The notes under the pieces are model-generated. The model had not been told where the DNA came from, did no database searches, and saw nothing but the letters and a program-made list of their open reading frames with translations. A stretch of 17,227 bases of DNA from Bacteroidota bacterium (GTDB lineage: Bacteria; Bacteroidota; Bacteroidia; Flavobacteriales; Flavobacteriaceae): contig JAHZIZ010000180.1 in the NCBI GenBank assembly GCA_022601215.1, positions 1 to 17,227 of the forward strand, in the 5' to 3' direction. A program made the position numbers and the translations under genes. Shown here one piece after another: positions 1 through 8,064 of the stretch; positions within the stretch are counted from its first letter, which is position 1, and each line of letters opens with the position of its first letter.

Positions 1-10
1 GTGAAAATAA

Positions 11-37
11 AAAAGGCTCCCATTGGGAGCCTTTTTT
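11..37. terminator. Bidirectional rho-independent terminator
   Basis: The 7-bp stem GGCTCCC/GGGAGCC (15-21 and 25-31) has a 3-nt loop. A T run follows on the plus strand (32-37) and an A run precedes it (7-14), which becomes a T run on the minus strand. It can therefore end both a plus-strand gene lying left of the window and the minus-strand SPOR gene that stops at 65. No coding sequence is visible in bases 1-64. Confidence 0.85.
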
Positions 38-64
38 ATTTTCTTGGAAGACTAATTGTCGTGT

Positions 65-457
65 TTATTTTTTTAACGGAAGTGGAAAAGCAGCTGGGAA
101 ATTACGGCGAATTTCCAAGAGGGCTCTATCGACCTCTAAGCGAGAAGAAAAATTACCTACCCAAACCTTATAATTAGGGGTTTCATATTTGATAGCTGCG
201 GACCATTGTCCGTATTTATTTCGGTATTCTTTAATGACTGAATTAGCCTTGTTTAAAGAGCCATAATAGAGTTGAATGGTGTACCCTTCAGATAGCTCAT
301 TTTCCTTTTCCATCTCCTTCTTTAATTCCAATAATTCTGGAATTTTATCATCTTGATTTACGGTAACGGTACTCGACTGAGCTGAAATAGACTCAGTAAA
401 AAAAATAGTTAAAATCGCAAGAATGAGCAACTTATATGTATTTTGAAACTTTGGCAT
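65..457 (-). CDS. Small exported SPOR-domain protein
   Basis: This 130-residue protein has a signal peptide (about residues 1-26: basic start, hydrophobic core LLILAILTIFF, likely cleavage after SISA), a short charged and probably helical stretch (about 38-56), and a C-terminal SPOR-like domain (about 57-125). The domain opens with GYTIQLYYGS and contains YKVWVGNFSSRLEVDRAL, matching the usual pattern of a beta strand, a helix, then a 'vrvGpF.sr.eA...l' segment. SPOR domains bind peptidoglycan glycan strands stripped of stem peptides, often at the division site; whether this one does is inference. It has no membrane anchor after cleavage and should be periplasmic. The start at 457 fits a TAnnTTTG promoter 15 nt upstream. 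It is transcribed divergently from the act-cox operon, and nothing in it suggests a respiratory role. Confidence 0.85.
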   Translation of the reverse strand: MPKFQNTYKLLILAILTIFFTESISAQSSTVTVNQDDKIPELLELKKEMEKENELSEGYTIQLYYGSLNKANSVIKEYRNKYGQWSAAIKYETPNYKVWVGNFSSRLEVDRALLEIRRNFPAAFPLPLKK

Positions 458-472
458 ACTTTATCTTTTTTG

Positions 473-480
473 CAAATGTA
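473..480 (-). promoter_or_regulatory. Promoter -7 element of the SPOR gene
   Basis: Read on the minus strand this is TACATTTG, a full match to the Bacteroidota -7 consensus TAnnTTTG. Fifteen bases separate it from the ATG. I see no TTG at the usual upstream distance, so the -33 half is weak or absent. The expected transcript start is near 466. Confidence 0.55.
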
Positions 481-548
481 AACCTTAATAACATTGTTTG
501 GTAGACATTTATTATTTAGAATAGTTATAAATTAGAATTAACAGTTTA

Positions 549-585
549 TTTGGATTTCTAAAATGGACTTTATGACGTACTTTTG
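549..585 (+). promoter_or_regulatory. Probable promoter of the act-cox operon
   Basis: TACTTTTG at 578-585 matches the Bacteroidota -7 consensus TAnnTTTG. TTTG at 549-552 may be the -33 element, but the 25-nt gap is a little longer than the usual 17-23. Transcription should start near 590, giving a leader of about 65 nt before the ATG at 656. This is the only good candidate upstream of the eight-gene operon. Confidence 0.6.
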
Positions 586-588
586 CAC

Positions 589-628
589 AGTTATTTCTGG
601 TGCGTAAACCCAGTTAGAAAACATAACT
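589..628 (+). promoter_or_regulatory. Stem-loop at the 5' end of the act-cox mRNA leader
   Basis: AGTTAT (589-594) pairs with ATAACT (623-628). Inside it, TTCT (595-598) can pair with AGAA (616-619), or alternatively CTGG (597-600) with CCAG (610-613). With the predicted transcript start near 590, the hairpin would sit at the extreme 5' end of the mRNA. It could stabilise the long respiratory transcript or serve as a control site. The pairing is visible in the sequence; the function is inference. Confidence 0.4.
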
Positions 629-655
629 ATTTATAACCAATTGCGTGCCAAACTT

Positions 656-1981
656 ATGGATAATAATATAACCGATCGTATGGAAAAGGTACCTTACCGA
701 AATCTACCCTCAAAATGGTCATTAGTGCTATTTGTTTTCTTATTAGCATTTTCAGTTTCTCAACATACACATGCCTATACTACTGTATTGCCTACCGTAG
801 CTGTCGATACAGCGAATGGTGAAGCATTGTTTAAAGCAAATTGTGCGGCGTGTCATAAACTTTACAAAAAGGCCACTGGGCCTGCTTTGTTTGAAGTAGG
901 TGATAAGTATGACCGTGATTGGTTGTACAAGTGGGTGAAGAACAGTCAAGAGTTAGTCAAAGCTGGAGATCCAATTGCTGTAAAAATATTTGAGGAAAAT
1001 AATAAGTCTGTGATGACGGCTTTCCCAACCTTAAGTAATGAGGATGTTGATGATATCATCGCTTATACTTACACAAAAAAGAAAACACCAGTAATTGTTG
1101 AAGCTCCAACAGGTGCTGGAGATGGTGGTGGCGGAATGTCAAACAACATTATCTTAGGAATCCTTGCCTTAGTGTTTGCGATGTTGGTAATAGCATTGTT
1201 TGCTGTTAATAAGACCTTACGTCGTTTTGCAGATGCTCAAGGCGTTGAGATTGAAGAAAAAGAGGAGACTAAGCCAATTTGGAGGGCCTTTCTAGAAAAC
1301 CAATTTTTAGTTTTAGTGACAGCGATTTTATTGTTGTTAACAGCTGGATACTTTGCCTACGGATGGATGAGTCAGGTGGGAGTAGATCAAGGATATGCTC
1401 CAGTACAGCCTATTCATTATTCACATAGAATTCATGCCGGAACTAACCAGATCGATTGTAATTACTGTCACAGTTCGGCTCGAAAGAGTAAAACATCAGG
1501 AATTCCTTCGCTTAACGTGTGTATGAACTGTCACAAGAGTATTTCTGAAGTGGCCGAAGCGACTCAGTTAGAAGGACAAAACGAACACGGTGTAGATTAT
1601 AATGCCGAAATCCAGAAACTGTATAAGGCAGTTGGATGGGATGAGGCCACTCAAGCATACACTGGAGAAACGGAAGCGGTAGAGTGGGTGCGTATTCACA
1701 ACCTACCAGACTTCGCTTACTTTAACCACTCACAGCACGTAACAGTGGCTGGAGTTGAGTGTCAGACATGTCACGGTCCAGTAGAGGAAATGGAGATTAT
1801 GGAACAACATGCTCCGTTGACTATGGGTTGGTGTATCAACTGTCACAGAGAAACAAATGTAAATGTAGCCGACAACGAGTACTATGAGAAGATCCATGCG
1901 GAGCTTGCTAAAAAGTACGGAAAAGACAAGATTACTGCCGCAGAGATGGGTGGTCTTGAATGCGGAAAATGTCACTACTAA
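656..1981 (+). CDS. actA: Alternative complex III subunit A, hexaheme cytochrome c
   Basis: ActA is the multiheme electron-exit subunit of alternative complex III on the periplasmic side. The 441-residue protein has, in order: a signal peptide or anchor (about 22-40); a monoheme cytochrome c domain (C63-x-x-C66-H67, likely distal Met M120); a Gly-rich linker (154-160); two membrane helices (about 164-184 and 216-236); and a pentaheme cytochrome domain with CxxCH motifs starting at C268, C289, C369, C393 and C436. The last motif ends one residue before the stop. Six heme sites exceed the five described for classical ActA; the extra one is the N-terminal domain. The start is uncertain: ATG 656 is used here, ATG 680 is equally possible (giving MEKVPYRNLP), and TTG 641 is in frame but unlikely. 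It is the first gene of the operon, 30 bp before actB. Confidence 0.9.
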   Translation: MDNNITDRMEKVPYRNLPSKWSLVLFVFLLAFSVSQHTHAYTTVLPTVAVDTANGEALFKANCAACHKLYKKATGPALFEVGDKYDRDWLYKWVKNSQELVKAGDPIAVKIFEENNKSVMTAFPTLSNEDVDDIIAYTYTKKKTPVIVEAPTGAGDGGGGMSNNIILGILALVFAMLVIALFAVNKTLRRFADAQGVEIEEKEETKPIWRAFLENQFLVLVTAILLLLTAGYFAYGWMSQVGVDQGYAPVQPIHYSHRIHAGTNQIDCNYCHSSARKSKTSGIPSLNVCMNCHKSISEVAEATQLEGQNEHGVDYNAEIQKLYKAVGWDEATQAYTGETEAVEWVRIHNLPDFAYFNHSQHVTVAGVECQTCHGPVEEMEIMEQHAPLTMGWCINCHRETNVNVADNEYYEKIHAELAKKYGKDKITAAEMGGLECGKCHY

Positions 1982-2011
1982 TTAATCTGAATATTATTTT
2001 ATTATACTAAT

Positions 2012-5000
2012 ATGGCATCAAACAAGAAATACTGGAAAAGTGTTGAAGAGCTAAACGAAAATAGCTCTATTGTTGAGACGCTACAACAAAACGAATTTGT
2101 TGAGCCCATTCCAACCGATGAGTTTTTGGGTGACAAAGAAACGTTAGAAGCTTCTTCGACCACACGTCGCGATTTCTTAAAATATGTTGGATTTACTACA
2201 GCTGCGGCTTCTTTGGCTGCCTGTGAAGGTCCGGTAATTAAATCCATTCCTTACGTAGTAGCTCCGGACGAAATTGTTCCTGGAGTGGCTAACTATTATG
2301 CAACTACCATTGCAGATGGTTTCGATTTCGCTAATATTTTAGTGAAGACGCGCGAAGGAAGACCTATTAAGATTGAGCGTAACGATTTGGCAAAGCACGG
2401 AGGAAGCGTAAATGCTCGTGTGCACGCATCTGTACTTTCCATGTATGACTTAAATCGTCTACAAGGTCCTAAAGTAAATGGAGCGGATGCTTCCTGGGAT
2501 GATCTTAATAAAGGAGTGGCTCAAAAATTAAATGAGTTAAATGGTCAGGATGTTGTTTTGTTGACTCAGACTTTTGCAAGTCCATCGACATCTAAATTAA
2601 TTGCAGAATTTCAAACAAAGTATCCAAACGTACGTCATGTAATTTATGACACAGTGTCTTCTTCAGAAGCATTGGACGCTTTTCAGAATAAATATGGAAC
2701 TCGTGCCCTAGCGGATTACGATTTCTCACAAGCGGAAGTAATCGTTTCTGTGGGTGCCGATTTTATCGGAGACTGGCAAGGAGGAGGTTATGAAGCAGGA
2801 TATGCAAAAGGACGTATTCCTAAGAACGGAAAAATGTCTAAGCACTTCCAATTTGAAGCAAACATGACATTGGCAGGTGCTAACGCCGATACGCGTGTGC
2901 CAGCTACGCCATCACAACAAATAGCAATCGTAAGAGCGCTTACTGGTGGTAGTGCTTCAGGATTACCAGAAAACATTACCGCTGCTGTAAACCAAGCGAA
3001 AGCTCAATTGCAGAAAGCAGGAAGTAAAGGAGTGGTGATTACAGGAATGCAAGATGTTGCGGCTCAAAGCGCTGTGTTAAACTATAATGAGGGTGTGGGA
3101 AGTGTTATTATGGACACCGCTCAGCCTAAGATGACTGCCATGGGTAGCTCTGCTGAAGTTGCCAAGGTGATGAACGGTGTGGTAAATGGAAGTGTTAAAG
3201 GATTGATTACTGTTGGTGTGAATCCAGTGTATGCTTTTCCAAATAAAGATTTTGCTAAAGCATATGACAATCTTGAGTTTTCATTGGCCTTTGCAAGCAA
3301 AGAAGATGAAACTGCTTCAAGAGCAAAGTTGATTGCTGCTACACCACATTATTTAGAGTCTTGGGGAGATGCACAATTAAAGAAAGGAACATTTAGTTTA
3401 ATGCAACCTACCATTCGCCCATTGTTTGACACCAAGCAATTTCAAGAATGTTTACTGACTTGGACTGGAAACGATGCGAGCTATCATGACTATATAAAGG
3501 ATGCTTGGTCTAGTAGTGTGCTTGCTGGAGGAGGATCTTGGAGTCAAGCGTTACACGATGGTGTGATTGCAAGCGATGTAGAAGTTGAAACTGACGCATC
3601 AACAAGTGATAATATTGAAACTTCTACATCTAATGGAGCTTTAAATGGAGCGACACAAGGAGGATTAGAATTGACCTTATATACGAAAACAGGATTAGGA
3701 GACGGACAGCAAGCTAACAACCCTTGGCTACAAGAATTGCCAGATCCAATTACTCGTACCTCTTGGGATAACTATGTAACTGTTTCTGCTGCGGATGCTG
3801 CCGAAATGGGACTGGAAAATAAAAACGTTGCTAACGGTGCCTTAAATGGTAGTTTAGTAAATGTAAAAATGAATGGTGTGACTGTAGAACGTGTTCCTGT
3901 GTTGATTCAGCCAGGACAAGCAAAAGGTTCTGTGGGATTAGCATTAGGGTATGGAAGAAGGGCAGCAGTTCAGTCTGAAATGCAAACAGGAGTAAACGCT
4001 TATGCTTTATACAATAACTTCTCTGCTACGCCAGGGAACGTAACCTTAGAAAAGGTTAGTGGAGAACATGAGTTTGCCTGTATTCAGTTGCACAATACCA
4101 TGATGGGACGTGATATCATTCGCGAGACTACCTTGGAGATTTTTAATACTAAGAATGTAAAAGAGTGGAATCCTGTTCCTGAAGTCTCTAAAGATCATGA
4201 AATGATCCCAGTGACTTCACCGGAAGCAGATTTATGGGATTCGTTTGATCGTTCTGTAGGACATCACTTTAACTTATCGATAGACTTAAATGCTTGTACC
4301 GGTTGTGGTGCATGTGTGATAGCTTGTCATGCAGAGAACAACGTTCCTGTAGTTGGTAAAACTGAAATGAGACGTAGCCGTGATATGCACTGGTTGCGTA
4401 TTGATAGATATTACTCTTCTGAAGATTCTTTTGCGGGAGATGTAGATAAAAAAGAAAATATCTCCGGATTGGGAAGTTCACTTTCCGAATTTGGAGAAAT
4501 GGAAGATCCAGCTGCGAATCCGCAGGTTGCCTTCCAACCAGTGATGTGTCAGCACTGTAACCATGCTCCATGTGAGACGGTTTGTCCAGTAGCGGCTACA
4601 TCACACGGACGACAAGGACAAAACCACATGGCGTATAACCGCTGTGTAGGTACTCGTTACTGTGCGAATAACTGTCCTTATAAAGTACGTCGTTTCAACT
4701 GGTTCTTGTATGCAGAAAATGATGAGTTCGATTACCACATGAATAACGATTTAGGTCGCATGGTGTTGAACCCAGATGTTGTTGTGCGTTCGAGAGGAGT
4801 GATGGAAAAATGTTCTATGTGTATTCAAATGACGCAGAAGACCATTTTAGATGCGAAACGCGACGGACGAATGATCAAGGATGGTGAATTTAAAACCGCT
4901 TGTTCAGCGGCTTGTGAAACAGGCGCTATCAAGTTTGGTGACATCAATGATCACGACAGTGAGATTTTTGAATTGAAGAATGACAAACGTATGTATCACT

Positions 5001-5071
5001 TATTGGAAGCCGTAGGTACTGAACCTAACGTGATCTACCATACCAAAGTGAGAAATACAAACGAAGCATAA
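2012..5071 (+). CDS. actB: Alternative complex III subunit B, four-cluster iron-sulfur protein
   Basis: ActB is the large periplasmic Fe-S subunit (1019 residues) that relays electrons from the quinol site to the hemes. It begins with about 50 residues typical of the family (KYWKSVEELN at 6-15), then a delayed Tat signal (R52-R53 in TRRDFLK) running into a lipobox, LAAC with C71. Residues about 80-700 resemble a molybdopterin oxidoreductase, but the N-terminal CxxCxxxC cluster motif of active enzymes is missing, as known for this family, whose domain carries no cofactor. The C-terminal part holds 15 ligand cysteines: C762, C765, C768, C772; C846, C849, C854, C858; C878, C884, C888; C934, C937; C964, C968. 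This fits three [4Fe-4S] and one [3Fe-4S] cluster. It reads as a natural fusion of the B1 and B2 parts. A Ser/Thr/Asn/Gly-rich stretch near 530-550 is probably a surface loop. Confidence 0.93.
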   Translation: MASNKKYWKSVEELNENSSIVETLQQNEFVEPIPTDEFLGDKETLEASSTTRRDFLKYVGFTTAAASLAACEGPVIKSIPYVVAPDEIVPGVANYYATTIADGFDFANILVKTREGRPIKIERNDLAKHGGSVNARVHASVLSMYDLNRLQGPKVNGADASWDDLNKGVAQKLNELNGQDVVLLTQTFASPSTSKLIAEFQTKYPNVRHVIYDTVSSSEALDAFQNKYGTRALADYDFSQAEVIVSVGADFIGDWQGGGYEAGYAKGRIPKNGKMSKHFQFEANMTLAGANADTRVPATPSQQIAIVRALTGGSASGLPENITAAVNQAKAQLQKAGSKGVVITGMQDVAAQSAVLNYNEGVGSVIMDTAQPKMTAMGSSAEVAKVMNGVVNGSVKGLITVGVNPVYAFPNKDFAKAYDNLEFSLAFASKEDETASRAKLIAATPHYLESWGDAQLKKGTFSLMQPTIRPLFDTKQFQECLLTWTGNDASYHDYIKDAWSSSVLAGGGSWSQALHDGVIASDVEVETDASTSDNIETSTSNGALNGATQGGLELTLYTKTGLGDGQQANNPWLQELPDPITRTSWDNYVTVSAADAAEMGLENKNVANGALNGSLVNVKMNGVTVERVPVLIQPGQAKGSVGLALGYGRRAAVQSEMQTGVNAYALYNNFSATPGNVTLEKVSGEHEFACIQLHNTMMGRDIIRETTLEIFNTKNVKEWNPVPEVSKDHEMIPVTSPEADLWDSFDRSVGHHFNLSIDLNACTGCGACVIACHAENNVPVVGKTEMRRSRDMHWLRIDRYYSSEDSFAGDVDKKENISGLGSSLSEFGEMEDPAANPQVAFQPVMCQHCNHAPCETVCPVAATSHGRQGQNHMAYNRCVGTRYCANNCPYKVRRFNWFLYAENDEFDYHMNNDLGRMVLNPDVVVRSRGVMEKCSMCIQMTQKTILDAKRDGRMIKDGEFKTACSAACETGAIKFGDINDHDSEIFELKNDKRMYHLLEAVGTEPNVIYHTKVRNTNEA

Positions 5072-5101
5072 TAATCTAACTAAGAAATTGAATATATAGA
5101 T

Positions 5102-6829
5102 ATGGCGTCGCATTACGAAGCACCTATTAGAAGACCCTTAGTTACAGGAGATAAATCCTACCACGATGTAACCGTCGATGTAGCAGCTCCCGTAGAAGGA
5201 AAAGCCAATAAACATTGGTGGATAGTATTTTCTATCGCCTTGGTTGCCTTTTTATGGGGATTGGGTTGTATTATTTACACCGTTTCTACCGGGATTGGAG
5301 CCTGGGGATTAAACAAGACAGTTAACTGGGCTTGGGATATTACCAACTTCGTTTGGTGGGTAGGTATTGGTCACGCAGGGACCTTGATTTCTGCTGTGCT
5401 TTTACTTTTCCGTCAAAAATGGAGAATGGCAATTAACCGTTCAGCAGAGGCGATGACTATCTTCTCTGTAATCCAGGCGGGATTATTCCCAATTATTCAC
5501 ATGGGTCGTCCTTGGTTGGCATATTGGGTATTACCTATTCCTAACCAATTTGGTTCTCTTTGGGTAAACTTTAATTCACCTTTATTATGGGATGTATTTG
5601 CCATCTCGACATACCTTTCGGTATCGTTGGTATTCTGGTGGACAGGTTTACTTCCAGATTTCGCAATGATTCGTGATAGAGCGATTACGCCATTCACCAA
5701 AAAAGTATATAGTATTTTATCTTTTGGATGGAGTGGACGTGCTAAGGATTGGCAACGTTTTGAAGAAGTATCGTTGGTATTAGCCGGTTTGGCAACACCC
5801 TTAGTACTTTCTGTACACACTATTGTATCCTTTGACTTCGCAACGTCTGTAATTCCTGGATGGCACACGACCATTTTCCCTCCTTACTTCGTGGCTGGAG
5901 CGATTTTCTCTGGATTCGCCATGGTAAACACCCTTCTTATCATTATGAGAAAGGTGTCTAACTTAGAAGATTATATTACTATTCAGCATATTGAATTGAT
6001 GAACATCGTAATTATGATTACGGGTTCTATTGTGGGGGTAGCATATATTACTGAGCTGTTTATTGCTTGGTATTCTGGTGTAGAATATGAACAATACGCT
6101 TTCTTAAATCGTGCAACCGGTCCTTATTGGTGGGCCTATTGGGCAATGATGACATGTAATGTGTTCTCTCCACAGTTTATGTGGTTCCCTAAACTTCGAA
6201 GAAGTATAATGTTCTCTTTCTTTATTTCTATTGTGGTAAACATTGGAATGTGGTTTGAGCGATTTGTAATTATTGTGACATCACTTCACAGAGATTACTT
6301 ACCATCATCATGGACCATGTTCTCTCCTACCTTTGTGGATATTGGAATTTTTATAGGAACGATAGGATTCTTCTTTGTGCTATTCCTATTATATTCAAGA
6401 ACGTTCCCAGTTATTGCACAAGCAGAGGTGAAGTCAATTTTAAAAGGCTCGGGGAGCAAGTACAAAACCTTGCGAGCTGAAAAAGGAGATGATGCACCGC
6501 ATTATGATATGCCAAGTGGAGTAGCTCAAGTAGATACGGCTACTATAGCCAAAGACAATGTTCAGGGAGATGATATGGCTTCAAGTTTGTTGAGTAACTT
6601 AGGAACATTTGATCCTGATACGCAGACAGCGGATGACTTAAAGAAAATTAGTGGAGTGGGTCCAAAAATGGAACAAAAACTTCATGAGTTAGGTATATTT
6701 ACTTTCGAACAGGTGAGTAAAATGACCGATACCGAATATGATTTATTAGACAGTATTACCGGAGAATTCCCAGGACGTGCTAAGCGCGATGATTGGGCCG
6801 GTCAAGCTGCGAAACTTAAAAACAGTTAA
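5102..6829 (+). CDS. actC: Alternative complex III subunit C (NrfD-like) with C-terminal helix-hairpin-helix domain
   Basis: ActC is the NrfD/PsrC-like membrane subunit thought to hold a quinol-oxidation site next to ActB. The first 440 or so residues give about ten hydrophobic segments (first about 40-62, last about 411-432) with family features such as WVGIGHAGTLISAVL (86-100). After a soluble linker (about 445-507) comes an extra domain (508-575): DDLKKISGVGPKMEQKLHEL, then LGIFTFEQV and GRAKRDDWAGQA. This is a helix-hairpin-helix fold of the kind at the end of alphaproteobacterial NuoE and in some predicted 5' DNA nuclease-like proteins (COG3743). At 575 residues the protein is roughly 100 longer than the NrfD-like subunits I recall. 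No frameshift separates the parts. The gene starts 30 bp after actB, with GATATG at the start, and ends 3 bp before actD. Confidence 0.92.
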   Translation: MASHYEAPIRRPLVTGDKSYHDVTVDVAAPVEGKANKHWWIVFSIALVAFLWGLGCIIYTVSTGIGAWGLNKTVNWAWDITNFVWWVGIGHAGTLISAVLLLFRQKWRMAINRSAEAMTIFSVIQAGLFPIIHMGRPWLAYWVLPIPNQFGSLWVNFNSPLLWDVFAISTYLSVSLVFWWTGLLPDFAMIRDRAITPFTKKVYSILSFGWSGRAKDWQRFEEVSLVLAGLATPLVLSVHTIVSFDFATSVIPGWHTTIFPPYFVAGAIFSGFAMVNTLLIIMRKVSNLEDYITIQHIELMNIVIMITGSIVGVAYITELFIAWYSGVEYEQYAFLNRATGPYWWAYWAMMTCNVFSPQFMWFPKLRRSIMFSFFISIVVNIGMWFERFVIIVTSLHRDYLPSSWTMFSPTFVDIGIFIGTIGFFFVLFLLYSRTFPVIAQAEVKSILKGSGSKYKTLRAEKGDDAPHYDMPSGVAQVDTATIAKDNVQGDDMASSLLSNLGTFDPDTQTADDLKKISGVGPKMEQKLHELGIFTFEQVSKMTDTEYDLLDSITGEFPGRAKRDDWAGQAAKLKNS

Positions 6830-6832
6830 GAT

Positions 6833-7366
6833 ATGTCGAAAGTAATTCACGCTATCTATAACGACGATGATATCTTGATGAACGCTGTAAAAGCCGTTCG
6901 TAAGGAGCATTATCACATTGAAGAGGTGTATACACCTTTTCCCGTGCACGGACTAGAGAAAGCCATGGGCTTAGAAGATACCCGAATCGCAATCACTGCT
7001 TTTATGTATGGTTGTGTTGGGTTAACAGTGGCAATCGTTATGATGAATTTCATTATGATTGAAGATTGGCCTCAAGATATTGGGGGGAAACCAAGCTTTA
7101 GTTACATAGAGAATATGCCAGCTTTTGTTCCTATTATGTTTGAACTTACTGTATTTTTTGCAGCACACTTAATGGTAATTACTTTTTATATGAGAAGTAA
7201 ACTTTGGCCATTTAAAAAAGCAGAGAATCCAGATGTACGAACTACCGATGACCATTTTCTAATGGCAATCGATGCGGGGCATCATGATGTAGATCAAGTA
7301 TCTCAGTTTTTAACGGGGACTGGAGCTATTGAAATTAGTTTACACGATAAAGAAGACGATCACTAG
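6833..7366 (+). CDS. actD: Alternative complex III subunit D (DUF3341)
   Basis: ActD (177 residues) is a small membrane subunit of alternative complex III. A cytosolic alpha/beta domain (about 1-50, including VYTPFPVHGLEKAMGL, which is characteristic of DUF3341) is followed by two membrane helices (about 55-77 and 98-120) and a hydrophilic tail with several His and Asp residues. It binds no known cofactor and is thought to pack against ActC and support assembly or the proton path. It lies 3 bp after actC and 1 bp before actE, which implies translational coupling. Confidence 0.9.
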   Translation: MSKVIHAIYNDDDILMNAVKAVRKEHYHIEEVYTPFPVHGLEKAMGLEDTRIAITAFMYGCVGLTVAIVMMNFIMIEDWPQDIGGKPSFSYIENMPAFVPIMFELTVFFAAHLMVITFYMRSKLWPFKKAENPDVRTTDDHFLMAIDAGHHDVDQVSQFLTGTGAIEISLHDKEDDH

Positions 7367-7367
7367 T

Positions 7368-8036
7368 ATGAAATATATAGTAAAGATAGTAGTAGTTCTT
7401 ATCGCTGGAGTAGCGATGGTTTCTTGCGCTGAAAAGGGGAAGCCAAACTACCAGTATATGCCTAATATGTATGAACCAGTTGGGTATGAAACGTATGGTA
7501 ATTATGAGGTGTTTCCAGGTCAGATGGAAGCCATGTTGCCAGCCGAAGGTTCTATTCCAAGAGGATGGCAGCCTTATGAGTATGATAATACAAATGAAGG
7601 CCGTGATTTAGCGAAGGCTGAATTGAAGAACCCACTTCCAGTTACACAGGCTAACCTTGATAATGGGAAGAAGATGTACGACATCTATTGTGCGTTGTGT
7701 CACGGTGGACAAGGAGCTGGACAAGGAATTTTGGTGAAGAACGAAAAGATTTTAGGGATTCCAAGTTATGCAGACCCGGGAAGGGTTATTAATGATGGAG
7801 GAATTTACCACGTACAAATGTATGGATTGAACTCAATGGGATCGTATGCGTCTCAAACTAACGAGGAAGAACGTTGGCAAATTACCATGCACGTGATGAA
7901 CTTAAAAGCTGCTTTAGAAGGAACTCCTGCCTTAGAAATTGTGCCGGAGCCTGAAATAGCAGAAGGGCATCATGAAGAAGAAAGTGGAGCCGAAGATCAC
8001 GGAAACGATGATCACGACACACAAGAAGATCACTAA
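7368..8036 (+). CDS. actE: Alternative complex III subunit E, monoheme cytochrome c lipoprotein
   Basis: ActE (222 residues) is a periplasmic cytochrome c of the complex, tied to the membrane by lipid. The N-terminus MKYIVKIVVVLIAGVAMVSC is a lipoprotein signal with C20 as the acylated residue. The single heme site is C108-x-x-C111-H112 (YCALCHGGQG), and M157 in GLNSMGSY is the likely distal ligand. Residues 199-222 form a His/Asp/Glu tail with no fold. The start at 7368 is preferred because it sits 1 bp after the actD stop and leads directly into the lipobox; an in-frame upstream start at 7329 would overlap actD and add 13 residues before the signal. Confidence 0.92.
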   Translation: MKYIVKIVVVLIAGVAMVSCAEKGKPNYQYMPNMYEPVGYETYGNYEVFPGQMEAMLPAEGSIPRGWQPYEYDNTNEGRDLAKAELKNPLPVTQANLDNGKKMYDIYCALCHGGQGAGQGILVKNEKILGIPSYADPGRVINDGGIYHVQMYGLNSMGSYASQTNEEERWQITMHVMNLKAALEGTPALEIVPEPEIAEGHHEEESGAEDHGNDDHDTQEDH

Positions 8037-8064
8037 CCTAAGAATAAAGAGTATAGCTAAAGAT

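Noticed and set aside
641..655. TTG at 641 as the start of ActA
   Set aside because: It adds only five residues before an in-frame ATG at 656, and a further ATG at 680 also leads straight into the signal peptide; TTG starts are uncommon.
1730..1975. 81-codon minus-strand frame opposite the ActA heme domain
   Set aside because: It mirrors CxxCH-coding DNA and shows no independent coding features.
2250..4100. ActB as a catalytic molybdenum enzyme
   Set aside because: The N-terminal Fe-S cysteine motif of such enzymes is missing and the surrounding genes form alternative complex III, whose B subunit has no molybdenum cofactor.
7329..7367. Upstream in-frame start for ActE
   Set aside because: It lies inside actD and would put 13 residues ahead of a clean lipoprotein signal that begins at 7368.
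7972..8064. Upstream in-frame ATG for ActF
   Set aside because: It lies inside the His-rich tail of actE and adds 31 basic residues not expected in the family; ATG 8065 has the operon's GATATG context.
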